A DNA stretch of 25,644 bases from CAYSSG01 sp964433635 (lineage in GTDB: Bacteria > Atribacterota > Phoenicimicrobiia > Phoenicimicrobiales > Stramentimicrobiaceae), in the NCBI GenBank assembly GCA_964433635.1, contig CAYSSG010000030.1, forward strand, positions 1-25,644, written 5' to 3'. Made by a program: the position numbers and the translations under genes. Under the pieces are notes generated by a model, which saw only the letters and a program-made list of their open reading frames with translations, ran no database searches and was not told the origin of the DNA. Numbering within the stretch: the stretch's first letter is position 1; the number at the start of each line of letters is the position of its first letter. This document shows, piece by piece, positions 6,319 through 14,728 of this stretch.

Positions 6319-8493
6319 ATGAGTAGTTTTAAAACGCTGCCTGAAATGCTCAAAGAGAGCGTTAAAAAATATAAGGATAAACCTGCCTTTAAGATTAAAG
6401 AAGAAGGTAAGTTTATTCCAATCAGCTATAAGGAGCTATACTTCAGGATAAAATCATTCGGAACCGGATTACTTGATATCGGCATAAAAGAATTAGACCA
6501 TATTGGCCTGATTAGTGAAAACCGTTTAGAATGGATTATCTCAGATCTGGCAATTATACATCTCAGGGCAGCTGATGTTCCCTGCAGTGAGAATAGTTCG
6601 CCGAAAGATATCTATTTTAAACTTAATCATTCTGATGCCACTGCAGCTGTACTGGAGGGAGAAAAACAGCTTGTTAATTTTCTCCAAATGCCACGGACAT
6701 TACCAAATATTAAAAATATAGTTTTGTTAGATAAAATCAATCTTTTTTGTGAAAAAGAAGAAACCCCGGAATGGGCAATTCCTATTGCCTATATTGAAAA
6801 TGACAAAATCAGCAAAAAGTTTGAAAAAGCAATAAATCATTTTATAAAGCATCAAAATACTGTTTTATTCTTATCACCAAAAGCCAAAAAATATCTTGAA
6901 AATTACCTGGAAGAAAATAATAAAATATTAGAAATATCAGAAGAAAATCTACCTGCTGATTTTATTACCGAAAGCCTTCTGCAAAGGATATACACGATTG
7001 ACAAAGCGTTTAATCAGCAAAACTCTTTTAAAATATTTTCTTTTAAGTATCTTTCCCAAAAAGGACAGGAGCTTTTAAAACAAGGAAATAATCAGTTTGA
7101 GCAAATAGCTGATCGTGTCAAGGAAGATGACCTGGCAACCATCATCTATACATCAGGAACGACAGCAGACCCTAAAGGTGTTATGTTAATTCATTCCAAT
7201 TTTGTTCATAATATTCGGGTAATGCCCCCTGTTCAACAAATTCATGGAGGTGACCGGTTTTTGTCGGTCCTGCCTTCCTGGCATATCTTTGAAAGAACGG
7301 CAGAATACTTATCCTTAACCGTTGGTGCCTCAACAGCTTACAGCAAACCTTTTAAGCAAATCCTTCTACCCGATCTTGCCCAAGAGCAGCCGACTATCAT
7401 GACCAGCGTGCCAAGAATATGGGAGAGTGTCTATCAGGGTGCCATAGCAAAAGCAAGTAAAGGAAGCGCCATTCAGAAGAAAGTATTTGATTGGGCTTTT
7501 AATATAGGAAGCAAGTATAAAGAAGCAGAAAAAATTGTCAATCATACCCTTCCATTATTTGATAAGCTGGAATTCACCCCGGAAGAAAGAAAAAAAGCCA
7601 GAAAGACCATGACTTTATTGAGATGGCAATACAAACTGGCTGATAGGTTAGTCTATAAGAAGATCAGGGAAGTTGCCGGAGGTAAACTGAGGTTTGCTAT
7701 CAGTGGCGGTGGAGCATTACCGGATAATGTGGACAAATTCTTTGACATTGCAGGAATTTTCGTCTGTGAGGGGTATGGATTGACTGAAACTTCCCCGGTT
7801 TTATCTGCCAGAAATCCCAATGCCCGGATTATGTCTACAGTGGGAGCTACCATGCCTGAGGCTGACATAAAAATCGTTGATAAGGATAATCTGAAAAAAG
7901 AGATGCCTGATGGTGAAACCGGCGTTATTCTGACCAAAGGACCAATGGTTATGAAGGGTTATTATAAAAATGAGCAGAAAACTGCAGAGGTTATCCAGGA
8001 TGGCTGGTTTAATACCGGCGACTTAGGAAGAAAGACAAAAAACGGAAAATATCTGCAATTGGTAGGCAGGTCAAAAGATACCATCGTTTTAAGAGGTGGA
8101 GAGAATGTTGAACCCCAACCTCTGGAAGAGAAATTGCTGGAAAGTGAATATATCAATATGGCTGTTGTAGTGGGACAGGACAAGACTCGTCTGGGAGTCC
8201 TCATTGTCCCGAATTTTGAGACATTAAAATCGCTCTGGGAAAAAGAAAAAGCAAAAATTGAAAACCTGAATGATTATATAAAAGACCCAAAAATTATTTC
8301 TTTATTCCAACAGGAAGTTAGGAGACTGATATCCAGGGAAAATGGATTTAATCCCTATGAGACAGTGATGGGATTAGCCCTATGTGCAAGAGAGTTCAGC
8401 GTACAAACAGGAGAATTAACTGAAACACTCAAAGTAAAAAGATTTGAAGTTCATAAAAAATTTGAAGATATTATTAATAAAATCTGCGGATAA
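6319..8493 (+). CDS. Long-chain fatty acid--CoA ligase (AMP-forming)
   Basis: A 724-residue cytoplasmic or membrane-associated enzyme of the acyl-adenylate (ANL) superfamily that activates fatty acids with ATP and CoA through an acyl-AMP. Motifs: P-loop YTSGTTADPKGVMLIH (from residue 277), LPSWHIFERTAEYL, GYGLTETSPVLS (485-496), GWFNTGDLG (562-570) and the hinge GRSKDTIVLRGGENVEP. It belongs to the long-chain group (FadD15/LC-FACS). It is longer than the usual ~600 residues because of an extra lysine/asparagine-rich stretch at about 150-265, between the N-terminal lobe and the P-loop. ATG 6319 is chosen over ATG 6313 because CGAGG at 6306-6310 lies 8 bases before it. The gene stands alone; fatty acid uptake, lipid recycling or syntrophic oxidation are all possible roles. 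Confidence 0.92.
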   Translation: MSSFKTLPEMLKESVKKYKDKPAFKIKEEGKFIPISYKELYFRIKSFGTGLLDIGIKELDHIGLISENRLEWIISDLAIIHLRAADVPCSENSSPKDIYFKLNHSDATAAVLEGEKQLVNFLQMPRTLPNIKNIVLLDKINLFCEKEETPEWAIPIAYIENDKISKKFEKAINHFIKHQNTVLFLSPKAKKYLENYLEENNKILEISEENLPADFITESLLQRIYTIDKAFNQQNSFKIFSFKYLSQKGQELLKQGNNQFEQIADRVKEDDLATIIYTSGTTADPKGVMLIHSNFVHNIRVMPPVQQIHGGDRFLSVLPSWHIFERTAEYLSLTVGASTAYSKPFKQILLPDLAQEQPTIMTSVPRIWESVYQGAIAKASKGSAIQKKVFDWAFNIGSKYKEAEKIVNHTLPLFDKLEFTPEERKKARKTMTLLRWQYKLADRLVYKKIREVAGGKLRFAISGGGALPDNVDKFFDIAGIFVCEGYGLTETSPVLSARNPNARIMSTVGATMPEADIKIVDKDNLKKEMPDGETGVILTKGPMVMKGYYKNEQKTAEVIQDGWFNTGDLGRKTKNGKYLQLVGRSKDTIVLRGGENVEPQPLEEKLLESEYINMAVVVGQDKTRLGVLIVPNFETLKSLWEKEKAKIENLNDYIKDPKIISLFQQEVRRLISRENGFNPYETVMGLALCAREFSVQTGELTETLKVKRFEVHKKFEDIINKICG

Positions 8494-8691
8494 ATTTTCT
8501 TTATCACCTTTTTACTCTACTATTCTTATATTTAACTTGCTATGGTATATGAGAGATCACAACTATTCTGCTATTTCGCTTGAGGTATTATAGCAATTGC
8601 CATAACAGATCGAAAATAATTATCCCTGGCTATGGAATTTAAACGGGTATATCACCTGATAGCCTTCAGGTCTTTACAATTGACATTTCTC

Positions 8692-9255
8692 TCAGACCCT
8701 TAGTGAACCACGGAACCCTCTACTGGCATAGTAGGATTCTGCCCCATTGTGGTATACAAAAACAGTGTTATAGCGGCGATCACAAAAGATAGCCCCTCCA
8801 AGTTTTCTGATAATAGCAGGTGTTTTCACCCAGCTTGATGTTTTAGTATCGAAATTTCCCAGTTTCTGGAGCTGTCGGTATTGTTCTTCTGTCAGAATCT
8901 CAATACCCATGGCTGTGGCCATATCAATAGCGCTATTTTTCGGTTTATGTTCTTTTCTTGACTCCAGCGCTTCCCGGTCGTAACACAGATTTCTGCGGCC
9001 TTCAGGGCTTTGGGCTGAACAATCATAAAAAATATATTCGCCGGTCTTGTTATCATAACCAATAACATCCGGTTTACCGCCGGTTTGTTCCATTTCATTG
9101 AGTGACCATAATTTTCCCGCATTACCTTCCAGCTTTTCTTCTATTTCACTCCATTTAAGTCCTTTATGGCGATTCATATTTTTAGCAAAACGTTCCTTCA
9201 ATATTTTTAGTATTGTTACATGTTGTTCCGGTGATAACTTTTTTCCATTATTCAT
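8692..9255 (-). CDS. DUF4256 family protein
   Basis: A 187-residue protein of the uncharacterised DUF4256 family. Recognisable stretches are RFAKNMNRHKGLKWSEIEEK, GGKPDVIGYDNKTGEYIFYD, RRNLCYDREALESRKEHKP, AIDMATAMGIEILTEEQYRQ and a C-terminal NGAESYYASRGFRGSLRV. There is no signal peptide or membrane segment, so it should be cytosolic. No function is known for the family; the conserved IFYDCSAQSPEGRR and acidic positions look like a catalytic or ligand site, which is inference. GGGAGG stands upstream of the ATG. A second, internally deleted copy of this gene lies at 22854-23073. Confidence 0.85.
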   Translation of the reverse strand: MNNGKKLSPEQHVTILKILKERFAKNMNRHKGLKWSEIEEKLEGNAGKLWSLNEMEQTGGKPDVIGYDNKTGEYIFYDCSAQSPEGRRNLCYDREALESRKEHKPKNSAIDMATAMGIEILTEEQYRQLQKLGNFDTKTSSWVKTPAIIRKLGGAIFCDRRYNTVFVYHNGAESYYASRGFRGSLRV

Positions 9256-9384
9256 ATTAAACTTAAACCTCCCTGTAAAATATCTGTTTTATTAACAAGT
9301 TTATAAAATGTCTCTTGAATTGCTAAAACTATAGATAATTATTACACAAAGTATTCGCTTTCATATTTGATAAAAACAAAGTTA

Positions 9385-10281
9385 TTACGATTGGTTGTAG
9401 GCTTTCTCTAAAACCGCTATATTTAATTTTTTCATCTTAAGCATTGCCTTCATAACCCTTTCTGTTCTGTTTTTATCCGGATCTTTTAACATTTTGTTTA
9501 GCTTTTCAGGAACGATTTGCCAGGAAACACCATATTTGTCTTTAATCCACCCGCATTGTTCTGCTTCGGGAACGGCTGATAATCTTTCCCAGTAATAATC
9601 GACCTCTTCCTGAGAATGTAAATTCACCAATAGAGAGATTGCTTCAGTGAAATTGAATTTATGGTCCAGGGCACTTTCCATAATAGCAAACTTTTGCCCT
9701 AAGAGAGTAAATTCCGCATAATTAATATTATCTTCCTTATCAGGTGCTTGTCCTGCACCATAACGGGAAATATCTCCAATATTAGAATCTTTGAAAACTG
9801 ATGTATAAAATTTGATTGCCTCTTCAGCCCGACCTACATTTTGACCAACAAACAGCAAAGAAGGTATAAATTTTTCACATGCCTGACAGAGATTTAACTG
9901 CCAGGAAATACCATATTTATCCTGGATCCATCCATATCTGTTACTGAAAGGATATTTATCCAAGGGCATCAAAGCTTTTCCACCAGGAGACAATTTATCC
10001 CATATTGCATTGACTTCTTCTTCAGTTCTGCAATTAGCAAAAAAGGATATGGCCGGTGTAGGTTTAAATGCAGGACCTCCGTTTAAAGCAACAAATTCAA
10101 AACCGTTTAGCATAAATTCTACAGTTAATATGCTTCCTACAGGCATGCCAGAGACTTTGGCACTTGCTTCATCATAGAGAGCAATATCACCGATTTTAGA
10201 ATTATTAAAAATAGAGGTGTAAAATTTTACTGCCTCTTCAGCCTGATTATCAAACCATAAATGAGGAATTATTTTTTGCAT
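9385..10281 (-). CDS. Two-domain PhnB/VOC-family protein (3-demethylubiquinone methyltransferase-like fold)
   Basis: A 298-residue protein made of two tandem PhnB-type vicinal-oxygen-chelate domains. Each starts with the same pattern: IIPHLWFDNQAEEAVKFYTS with GDIALY, then PSLLFVGQNVGRAEEAIKFY with GDISRYG from about residue 141. Each ends with a GWIQDKYGISWQL or GWIKDKYGVSWQI signature. The family (PF06983) is often mis-named 3-demethylubiquinone-9 methyltransferase; it has no SAM site and its substrate is unknown. The C-terminal tail with RTERVMKAMLKMKKL is typical of the group. It has an AAAAGGAGAAGG ribosome binding site and appears monocistronic. Confidence 0.87.
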   Translation of the reverse strand: MQKIIPHLWFDNQAEEAVKFYTSIFNNSKIGDIALYDEASAKVSGMPVGSILTVEFMLNGFEFVALNGGPAFKPTPAISFFANCRTEEEVNAIWDKLSPGGKALMPLDKYPFSNRYGWIQDKYGISWQLNLCQACEKFIPSLLFVGQNVGRAEEAIKFYTSVFKDSNIGDISRYGAGQAPDKEDNINYAEFTLLGQKFAIMESALDHKFNFTEAISLLVNLHSQEEVDYYWERLSAVPEAEQCGWIKDKYGVSWQIVPEKLNKMLKDPDKNRTERVMKAMLKMKKLNIAVLEKAYNQS

Positions 10282-10394
10282 TTTCTGCCTTCTCCTTTTT
10301 CATTAAAATAGTTTTTGATATTTTATCAAAGTTTCTAATCACCATACAAATTTATATTTCTATAATGCTTTTTAACCAACTTTTGTGTAAACCT

Positions 10395-10577
10395 TTACCT
10401 TTGAATCAAGTATGATTTAAGTTTATCATAGTGAACTACTAAATCATAATAAGGCTGCAGATTGAGCCAAACTCTGTTGATATTTGGAAGAATTTCCTGA
10501 TTATAAAGCTTTATCTGTATTTATTGTCCTTCTTCCATGGACTCATGATAATCCAAAAATTCAACATCATAAGCATA
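10395..10577 (-). pseudogene. Degenerate coding stretch, unknown family
   Basis: One minus-strand frame reads AYDVEFLDYHESMEEGQ, then a TAA, then IQIKLYNQEILPNINRVWLN and LQPYYDLVVHYDKLKSYLIQ to a stop at 10395. Composition and codon pattern look like protein, but there is an internal stop and no start codon with a ribosome binding site. The WLNLQPYYDL piece faintly recalls the C-terminal part of HigA-type antitoxins (WLNLQxxYDL); that is a guess. Confidence 0.3.
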
Positions 10578-10594
10578 TTATGGTTTCCATTTAA

Positions 10595-10759
10595 ATCAAA
10601 CCTCTCCACTCTGCTGATAAAATCACCGCAAGTGAGATGTACATCATAAACCCAAAAAATAGTCAGGAGAAGATAATACCGGAAGATGGGAGAAAATACC
10701 CTGCCCAGAGAGGAGTTGTTGAAGTGGAAACAGGGGATAAAGAAACAGTTAAAGGCTGA
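10595..10759 (+). pseudogene. Degenerate coding stretch, unknown family
   Basis: A plus-strand frame reads about 54 residues, including ASEMYIINPKNSQEKIIPED and GRKYPAQRGVVEVETGDKET, and stops at TGA 10757. The frame opens from a stop without a start codon or ribosome binding site, so it looks like the 3' fragment of a lost gene. No family recognised. Confidence 0.25.
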
Positions 10760-10932
10760 GAAATTGGTGTATGATGATGATTGATGACTTATACTTCAAG
10801 ACATGAATTAAAATAACCTTATGTAATTAGTGAAAAGCTGTCAAACAAATAAACTTCCCCCTTATCAATATTGAGTATTACTTATTATATTCTGAATGCT
10901 TTAAATATTGTTTTTTTATGCATAAAAATATA

Positions 10933-10961
10933 TTGACAAGAAATTACAGGCTAAATATAAT
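10933..10961 (+). promoter_or_regulatory. Consensus sigma-A promoter of the flavodoxin-like gene
   Basis: TTGACA (10933-10938), 17-base spacer, TATAAT (10956-10961): both boxes are perfect. It sits about 30 bases before ATG 10993, so the leader is short and expression should be strong. Confidence 0.85.
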
Positions 10962-10992
10962 GACATCATTCTAATATAGTTGGAGTAAAAAA

Positions 10993-11475
10993 ATGAAAGC
11001 TGCTATTATCGTTCATTCCCAAAGCGGGACAACCCTGGAATTTGCTGAACATATTGCTGCTCAATTAAAAGAAAAAAAACACGCTGTTGACCTTGTTCAC
11101 CTGCAGACTGAACCTGAAATAAAGAGCGGATCTGTTCGTCGAACTGTTCCTTTTAAAATAACCAACCTGCCGAAGGTAAAAGATTATGAGCTTATTTTGC
11201 TGGGCGGACCGGTCTGGGCTTTTTCGGCTTCCCCTGTTGCTGTAGCGGCATTGGAAAAACTGGGTGATCTTTCCGGAAAGAAAATCCTGCCTTTCGTAAC
11301 CATGGGATTTTTCCACCCCTCACTGGGTGGGAGAAGAGCAATCGCCATGATGGGCAACAAGGCGAGAGAGCTGGGAGCAACAGTCTTGCCGGGAAAGATT
11401 ATCCCCAAACTTTTTCATGATTTTAAGCATCTATTCAAGATAGAAGCGGAAGATATTGCGAAAAAGATTATCTAA
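10993..11475 (+). CDS. Flavodoxin-like protein
   Basis: A 160-residue flavodoxin-fold protein. The FMN phosphate loop HSQSGTTLEFAEHIA is at residues 8-22, and the later loops LLGGPVWAFSASPVA and LPFVTMGFFHPSLGG fit isoalloxazine-binding positions. It probably shuttles electrons or acts as a small FMN-dependent oxidoreductase in the cytosol. It is not one of the classic short-chain flavodoxins by name, and its partner is unknown. TTGGAG lies before the ATG, and the gene has its own consensus promoter, so it is monocistronic. It could serve redox chemistry linked to the flavin-rich locus 1 kb away, but nothing in the sequence links the two. Confidence 0.85.
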   Translation: MKAAIIVHSQSGTTLEFAEHIAAQLKEKKHAVDLVHLQTEPEIKSGSVRRTVPFKITNLPKVKDYELILLGGPVWAFSASPVAVAALEKLGDLSGKKILPFVTMGFFHPSLGGRRAIAMMGNKARELGATVLPGKIIPKLFHDFKHLFKIEAEDIAKKII

Positions 11476-11630
11476 AAATCATCCTGGTCCTTATCGGAAG
11501 AAGATAGTAATCAAATGAGTATTCTTTTTCCTTGATTTACTTATATAACCCATAAATATAATCAGACTTTCACTGATTATCTCATCAACTTTAAGATTTC
11601 AAATAGATGCTCATTACTGTCTTTGCTTCA

Positions 11631-12014
11631 CTATTTCTTCTTCTTTTCTGATGCTTTCGCCTGGATTTCTTTTACTCGAAATGCCACAATCTTCCTGATC
11701 AGTTTCAAGGGTATTGGTTTATCGATGGGGAATTGTACTGAACCTTTCGCGTTCTTGTATGAAGACAGTTCGTCCTTGAATTTCTCAATTCCGGACGGTG
11801 TTGGGTAAAATCCCACATGGTTCTTATAGGCTGCAAAGTGTACCAGATTCTCATTCAGAACAAATGTCGGCATTCGATATTTAATTGCTTCCTTCGCATC
11901 GGGTGCAGCTTCCCTGATTGTAATTCGTATCTGCTCCAGAATCTCTTTTACTTCAGGTGGAAAACCAGCGATGTACTCATCAATATCTTTGGGTAAGTCC
12001 TGAACATTTTTCAT
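11631..12014 (-). CDS. DUF1801 / YdhG-like protein
   Basis: A 127-residue cytosolic protein of the DUF1801 (YdhG/YjhX-like) family. Visible family stretches are DIDEYIAGFPPEVKEILEQI near the N-terminus, then APDAKEAIKYRMPTFVLNEN, HFAAYKNHVGFYPTPSGIEK and FPIDKPIPLKLIRKIVAFRV. The C-terminus is a short lysine-rich tail. The fold is a small alpha/beta domain; the function is unknown, although some relatives have been tied to iron handling. AGGAG precedes the ATG. It stands alone, converging on the flavodoxin-like gene. Confidence 0.85.
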   Translation of the reverse strand: MKNVQDLPKDIDEYIAGFPPEVKEILEQIRITIREAAPDAKEAIKYRMPTFVLNENLVHFAAYKNHVGFYPTPSGIEKFKDELSSYKNAKGSVQFPIDKPIPLKLIRKIVAFRVKEIQAKASEKKKK

Positions 12015-12379
12015 CTCAATTCTCCTATTCTCTACTTCCTGATCGTCTGCATAGCATAAGATCGAATATTACTTTTCATGAATACCCGATCCAGGTCAGA
12101 AGTGGTTCCTAAATCCTTGTAAATTAGCAAGTACCATCTATTAAATCATTGGTTTTTTATTCTTGTAATCCAGTAATTCTTGTAAGGTTATTATATCGTA
12201 TCTTTCTTCCGGTAAACGAGTTGCAAAGAGTACCAAAAAGCATGACAACTTGCCAATTATTAATTCCAACACTTCTGATTGCCTGTTCAACAGCGAACTA
12301 AATGCCTATTTCATTAAATAGAGAACCATCCCCTTAATCACATCTGTATCATGACGAAATGAAAATAGTAGAAGTTTTA
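12015..12379. other. Intergenic region with a gene relic
   Basis: About 365 bases between the DUF1801 gene and the fmnB stop. It holds the coding-like relic at 12141-12305 and a GAGAACCATCCCCTTA string at 12320-12335, which resembles the GAGAACCRTCCCC motif often seen near REP-type elements. No terminator with a T-run was found. Confidence 0.45.
12141..12305 (-). pseudogene. Degenerate coding stretch, unknown family
   Basis: A minus-strand frame of 54 codons without an ATG reads SSLLNRQSEVLELIIGKLSC, then TRLPEERYDIITLQELLDYK and NKKPMI to a stop at 12141. It looks like the 3' end of a former protein gene. No family recognised; no ribosome binding site. Confidence 0.3.
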
Positions 12380-13471
12380 TTATTTTACTAAAAATTTCTG
12401 AAATCCTGTGGAAAATTTTTGTTTACCATCTGGCAGTACCCAAAATGCCTCAGTGCCCTGCTGATTTTCAATAAATGAAAAACCTTCTTCTAAAGGCATG
12501 TTGTATATGGCAGTCGCTAGCGCATCGGCTTCGCCTGAATTCTCACATACGACTGTAACAGCAGTAAAATAATCCGCAGGGTATAATGTGACAGGATCAA
12601 TGATATGGTGATATCTCTTTCCATCCACTGTATAATATCGGACATAATTACCGCTTGTAACTAAAGATTGGTCTGACAGATAGACTATATGCAAGTTAGA
12701 TTCTGCTCCCGGTAATTGGGGATTTTGGATTCCTACATTCCAAAGTTCTCCTTCTCTGTTAGAATCTTTGGTACCAATTATTTTTACATTTCCGCCTACA
12801 CTGATTAATCCGGATGTAAACCCTCTTTCTATAGCTCTTTTGCTGACCTGTTCAACTGCATACCCCTTGGCAATTGCACCAACATCAAGGCTCATATAGG
12901 GGTCTTTGAGGGATACTGTAGAAGTGCCCTTATCAACTACAACTTTATTGATATCGGTATGCCTTGCTGCTTCTCTGAGTAAATCCATTTGCGGTAAACG
13001 TGCCTCCCCCGGATCCAGTATTCCTTTTTCCCGATAATCGTGCCAAATTGATAATACTGAACCCAGGGCGATGTTTACTCTTCCATCTGTTTTTTCATAG
13101 ATATCTTTGGCAAACAACAGCAAGTCTATAATTCGACTGTCAATATCTGTTATCTCTTTTCCGGCACTGTCATTAATTATTTTTATATTTACTATATCGT
13201 TATAAGTATGATATATGTCATACAATTGGTGATAAATCTCTAAATCCTGATAGATTTGATTTACATGCTCTTGAAACTGTTCTTTACTCTCCATATATGC
13301 CACAATTTGTGTTACTGTATCAAATAAAGATAGAAACTGAGCCTCATATCTTTTTTTCTCTGGTTTCTGGCAAGCTGTCATGAAAAATACAAATAGACAG
13401 ATGATGATCAATAAAAATATTCTTGTATATATTTTTTTTTGAAAAAAATATTGATTCATTATCATATGCAC
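12380..13471 (-). CDS. fmnB: ApbE-type FMN transferase lipoprotein (FmnB-like)
   Basis: A 363-residue flavin transferase that attaches FMN from FAD to threonine residues of extracytosolic proteins. It has a hydrophobic signal (about 17-33) and a lipobox ending FMTAC, with the lipidated Cys34, so it should sit on the outer face of the membrane. ApbE motifs are intact: DVGAIAKGYAVEQV (196-209), GLISVGGNVKIIG (221-233), TSGNYVRYY (272-280), YHHIIDP (287-293) and ADALATAIYNM (315-325). The start is GTG 13471, with a GGA-type site 8 bases upstream; ATGs at 13465 and 13459 are alternatives. It is the last gene of the electron transfer locus and should modify the two-repeat protein upstream. A strong hairpin lies between the two genes, so it may have its own promoter or be expressed by readthrough. 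Confidence 0.92.
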   Translation of the reverse strand: MHMIMNQYFFQKKIYTRIFLLIIICLFVFFMTACQKPEKKRYEAQFLSLFDTVTQIVAYMESKEQFQEHVNQIYQDLEIYHQLYDIYHTYNDIVNIKIINDSAGKEITDIDSRIIDLLLFAKDIYEKTDGRVNIALGSVLSIWHDYREKGILDPGEARLPQMDLLREAARHTDINKVVVDKGTSTVSLKDPYMSLDVGAIAKGYAVEQVSKRAIERGFTSGLISVGGNVKIIGTKDSNREGELWNVGIQNPQLPGAESNLHIVYLSDQSLVTSGNYVRYYTVDGKRYHHIIDPVTLYPADYFTAVTVVCENSGEADALATAIYNMPLEEGFSFIENQQGTEAFWVLPDGKQKFSTGFQKFLVK

Positions 13472-13560
13472 AAAATCATTCCAGGTCTTTATGGAAGATT
13501 TAAAAGCTGATTTCCTGTTATTTACTTTTACATTAAGACCTTAAAAACCTCATGAGTATA

Positions 13561-13599
13561 AAAAATGAGAGGCTAGTATTTACGCTACCTCTCATTTTT
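13561..13599. terminator. Bidirectional hairpin terminator between the FMN-binding protein and fmnB
   Basis: AAAAATGAGAGG (13561-13572) pairs perfectly with CCTCTCATTTTT (13588-13599) over a 15-base loop; outer bases (GAGTAT/ATACTC) extend the pairing. On either strand the stem ends in a T-run. It lies directly after the minus-strand FMN-binding gene. Confidence 0.85.
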
Positions 13600-13636
13600 A
13601 TCATACTCAGACATTCATCATATGAATATTTAACTT

Positions 13637-14641
13637 TTATCTGGCCGAGTTATATGCTTTTTCAACAATCTCAATAAATGGACCTACGTGAATGGTCACT
13701 GAAGATACTAATTCAGATTCAGCAGGTATTCCTTCTGCATCCAAGGAAATACCTTTAACTTCATCAATCGTTTTGCCGATTGTATATTTTGCAAATGCAT
13801 CTGCCTGCTCATACCATTCTTTTCCTATTGCTGATGCTGCTTTCATGCCATAGGCATCCCCTTTTTCATTTTTAGTCTCAGGGGTGATTGATAAATCACT
13901 GGTAATTCTGCCTTCCCGGTTAAAATTAACATCTGCCTGGGCAGCATCGATAATACAACTTGTGATTACCCCTTCACCGTTAAAGGTTACTGCGGCTATA
14001 TTTGAATAAGCCTGAGCTGTTCCGTCTGCTTCAGCAGTGGCATCTTTTGACATATCTATCGTGGTCATCAATCCGATTCCAAGTCTGTCATTGATTGCTG
14101 CACCAGGATTTTCAGCCTTCATGACCGCTTTTTCAATTGATGCAATAAAATCTGAAATATGGATAGTAACAGAAGAGGCTAATTCAGATTCAGCAGGCAC
14201 TCCCTCTTCGGTCAGCGCGATGCCTTTTATTTCCTCTATTGTCTTGCCAATCACATAGTTAGAGAGGGCAGTGGCCTGTTCATTCCACTCTTTTCCGATA
14301 GATGAAGCAACTGCCATTCCATAGTTCTCTCCTAATTCCTGTTTGCCGGCAAATATTTTTTCAAGAGGGGTAAGGATTTGACCATCTTTTGAGAAGTTTA
14401 TCTGGGTTTGCGCAGAATCAATAGCACAGTTTGCAATTCTACCGTTCTCATCAACAATTACTGCAACAATAATTGAATCGACCTGTGCTAATCCATCTTT
14501 TTCGCCTGCATCAGCTGATTTTGCGATAGATGTATCTACTGCTAAAACGGTTTTTGCATTCTCAGTGTCCTGGCAAAGACCAGCTGCCGATAATGCTGAT
14601 AAAAACATGATAACAATCCATATAAGTATTGATTTCTTCAC
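13637..14641 (-). CDS. Secreted two-repeat FMN-binding-like protein (PplA-like)
   Basis: A 334-residue exported protein in the position of PplA in the Listeria FLEET locus. An AGGAGG at 14651-14656 sits 9 bases before GTG 14641, giving the N-terminus MKKSILIWIVIMFLSALSAA, a signal peptide; an ATG at 14701 is in frame but lacks a site. The mature part is two copies of a ~160-residue domain. Both contain AxIGKEWxEQA, IGKTIxEIKGI/IGKTIDEVKGI, PAESEL and SSVTIHI/SSVTIHV. The last motif sits where FMN_bind domains carry DxxSGAT, with candidate flavinylated Thr159 and Thr316, but reads ExxSSVT here. The lipobox is not canonical (AAGLC), so anchoring is unclear. Inferred role: extracellular flavin electron carrier modified by FmnB. 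Confidence 0.8.
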   Translation of the reverse strand: MKKSILIWIVIMFLSALSAAGLCQDTENAKTVLAVDTSIAKSADAGEKDGLAQVDSIIVAVIVDENGRIANCAIDSAQTQINFSKDGQILTPLEKIFAGKQELGENYGMAVASSIGKEWNEQATALSNYVIGKTIEEIKGIALTEEGVPAESELASSVTIHISDFIASIEKAVMKAENPGAAINDRLGIGLMTTIDMSKDATAEADGTAQAYSNIAAVTFNGEGVITSCIIDAAQADVNFNREGRITSDLSITPETKNEKGDAYGMKAASAIGKEWYEQADAFAKYTIGKTIDEVKGISLDAEGIPAESELVSSVTIHVGPFIEIVEKAYNSAR

Positions 14642-14728
14642 TGCTTTTTTCCTCCTTTTTTTATTATTACATAACAATATGATCTTATTTCCACATAGCA
14701 ATCAGGAATGATTCCAAAATAATACTCA

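Larger units (their letters stand above)
10282..10992. other. Intergenic region with two gene relics and a strong promoter
   Basis: About 710 bases without an intact gene. It contains two stretches that still read like protein (10395-10577 minus, 10595-10759 plus) and a perfect consensus promoter for the flavodoxin-like gene at 10933-10961. I see no RNA gene, repeat array or transposase remnant. Confidence 0.6.

Noticed and set aside
9098..9295. Plus-strand 65-codon frame over the DUF4256 start
   Set aside because: Antisense to conserved DUF4256 residues and without a ribosome binding site.
10757..10759. TGA at the end of the plus-strand relic as a second selenocysteine codon
   Set aside because: The frame hits further TGA stops within a few codons, has no SECIS-like stem and no start codon.
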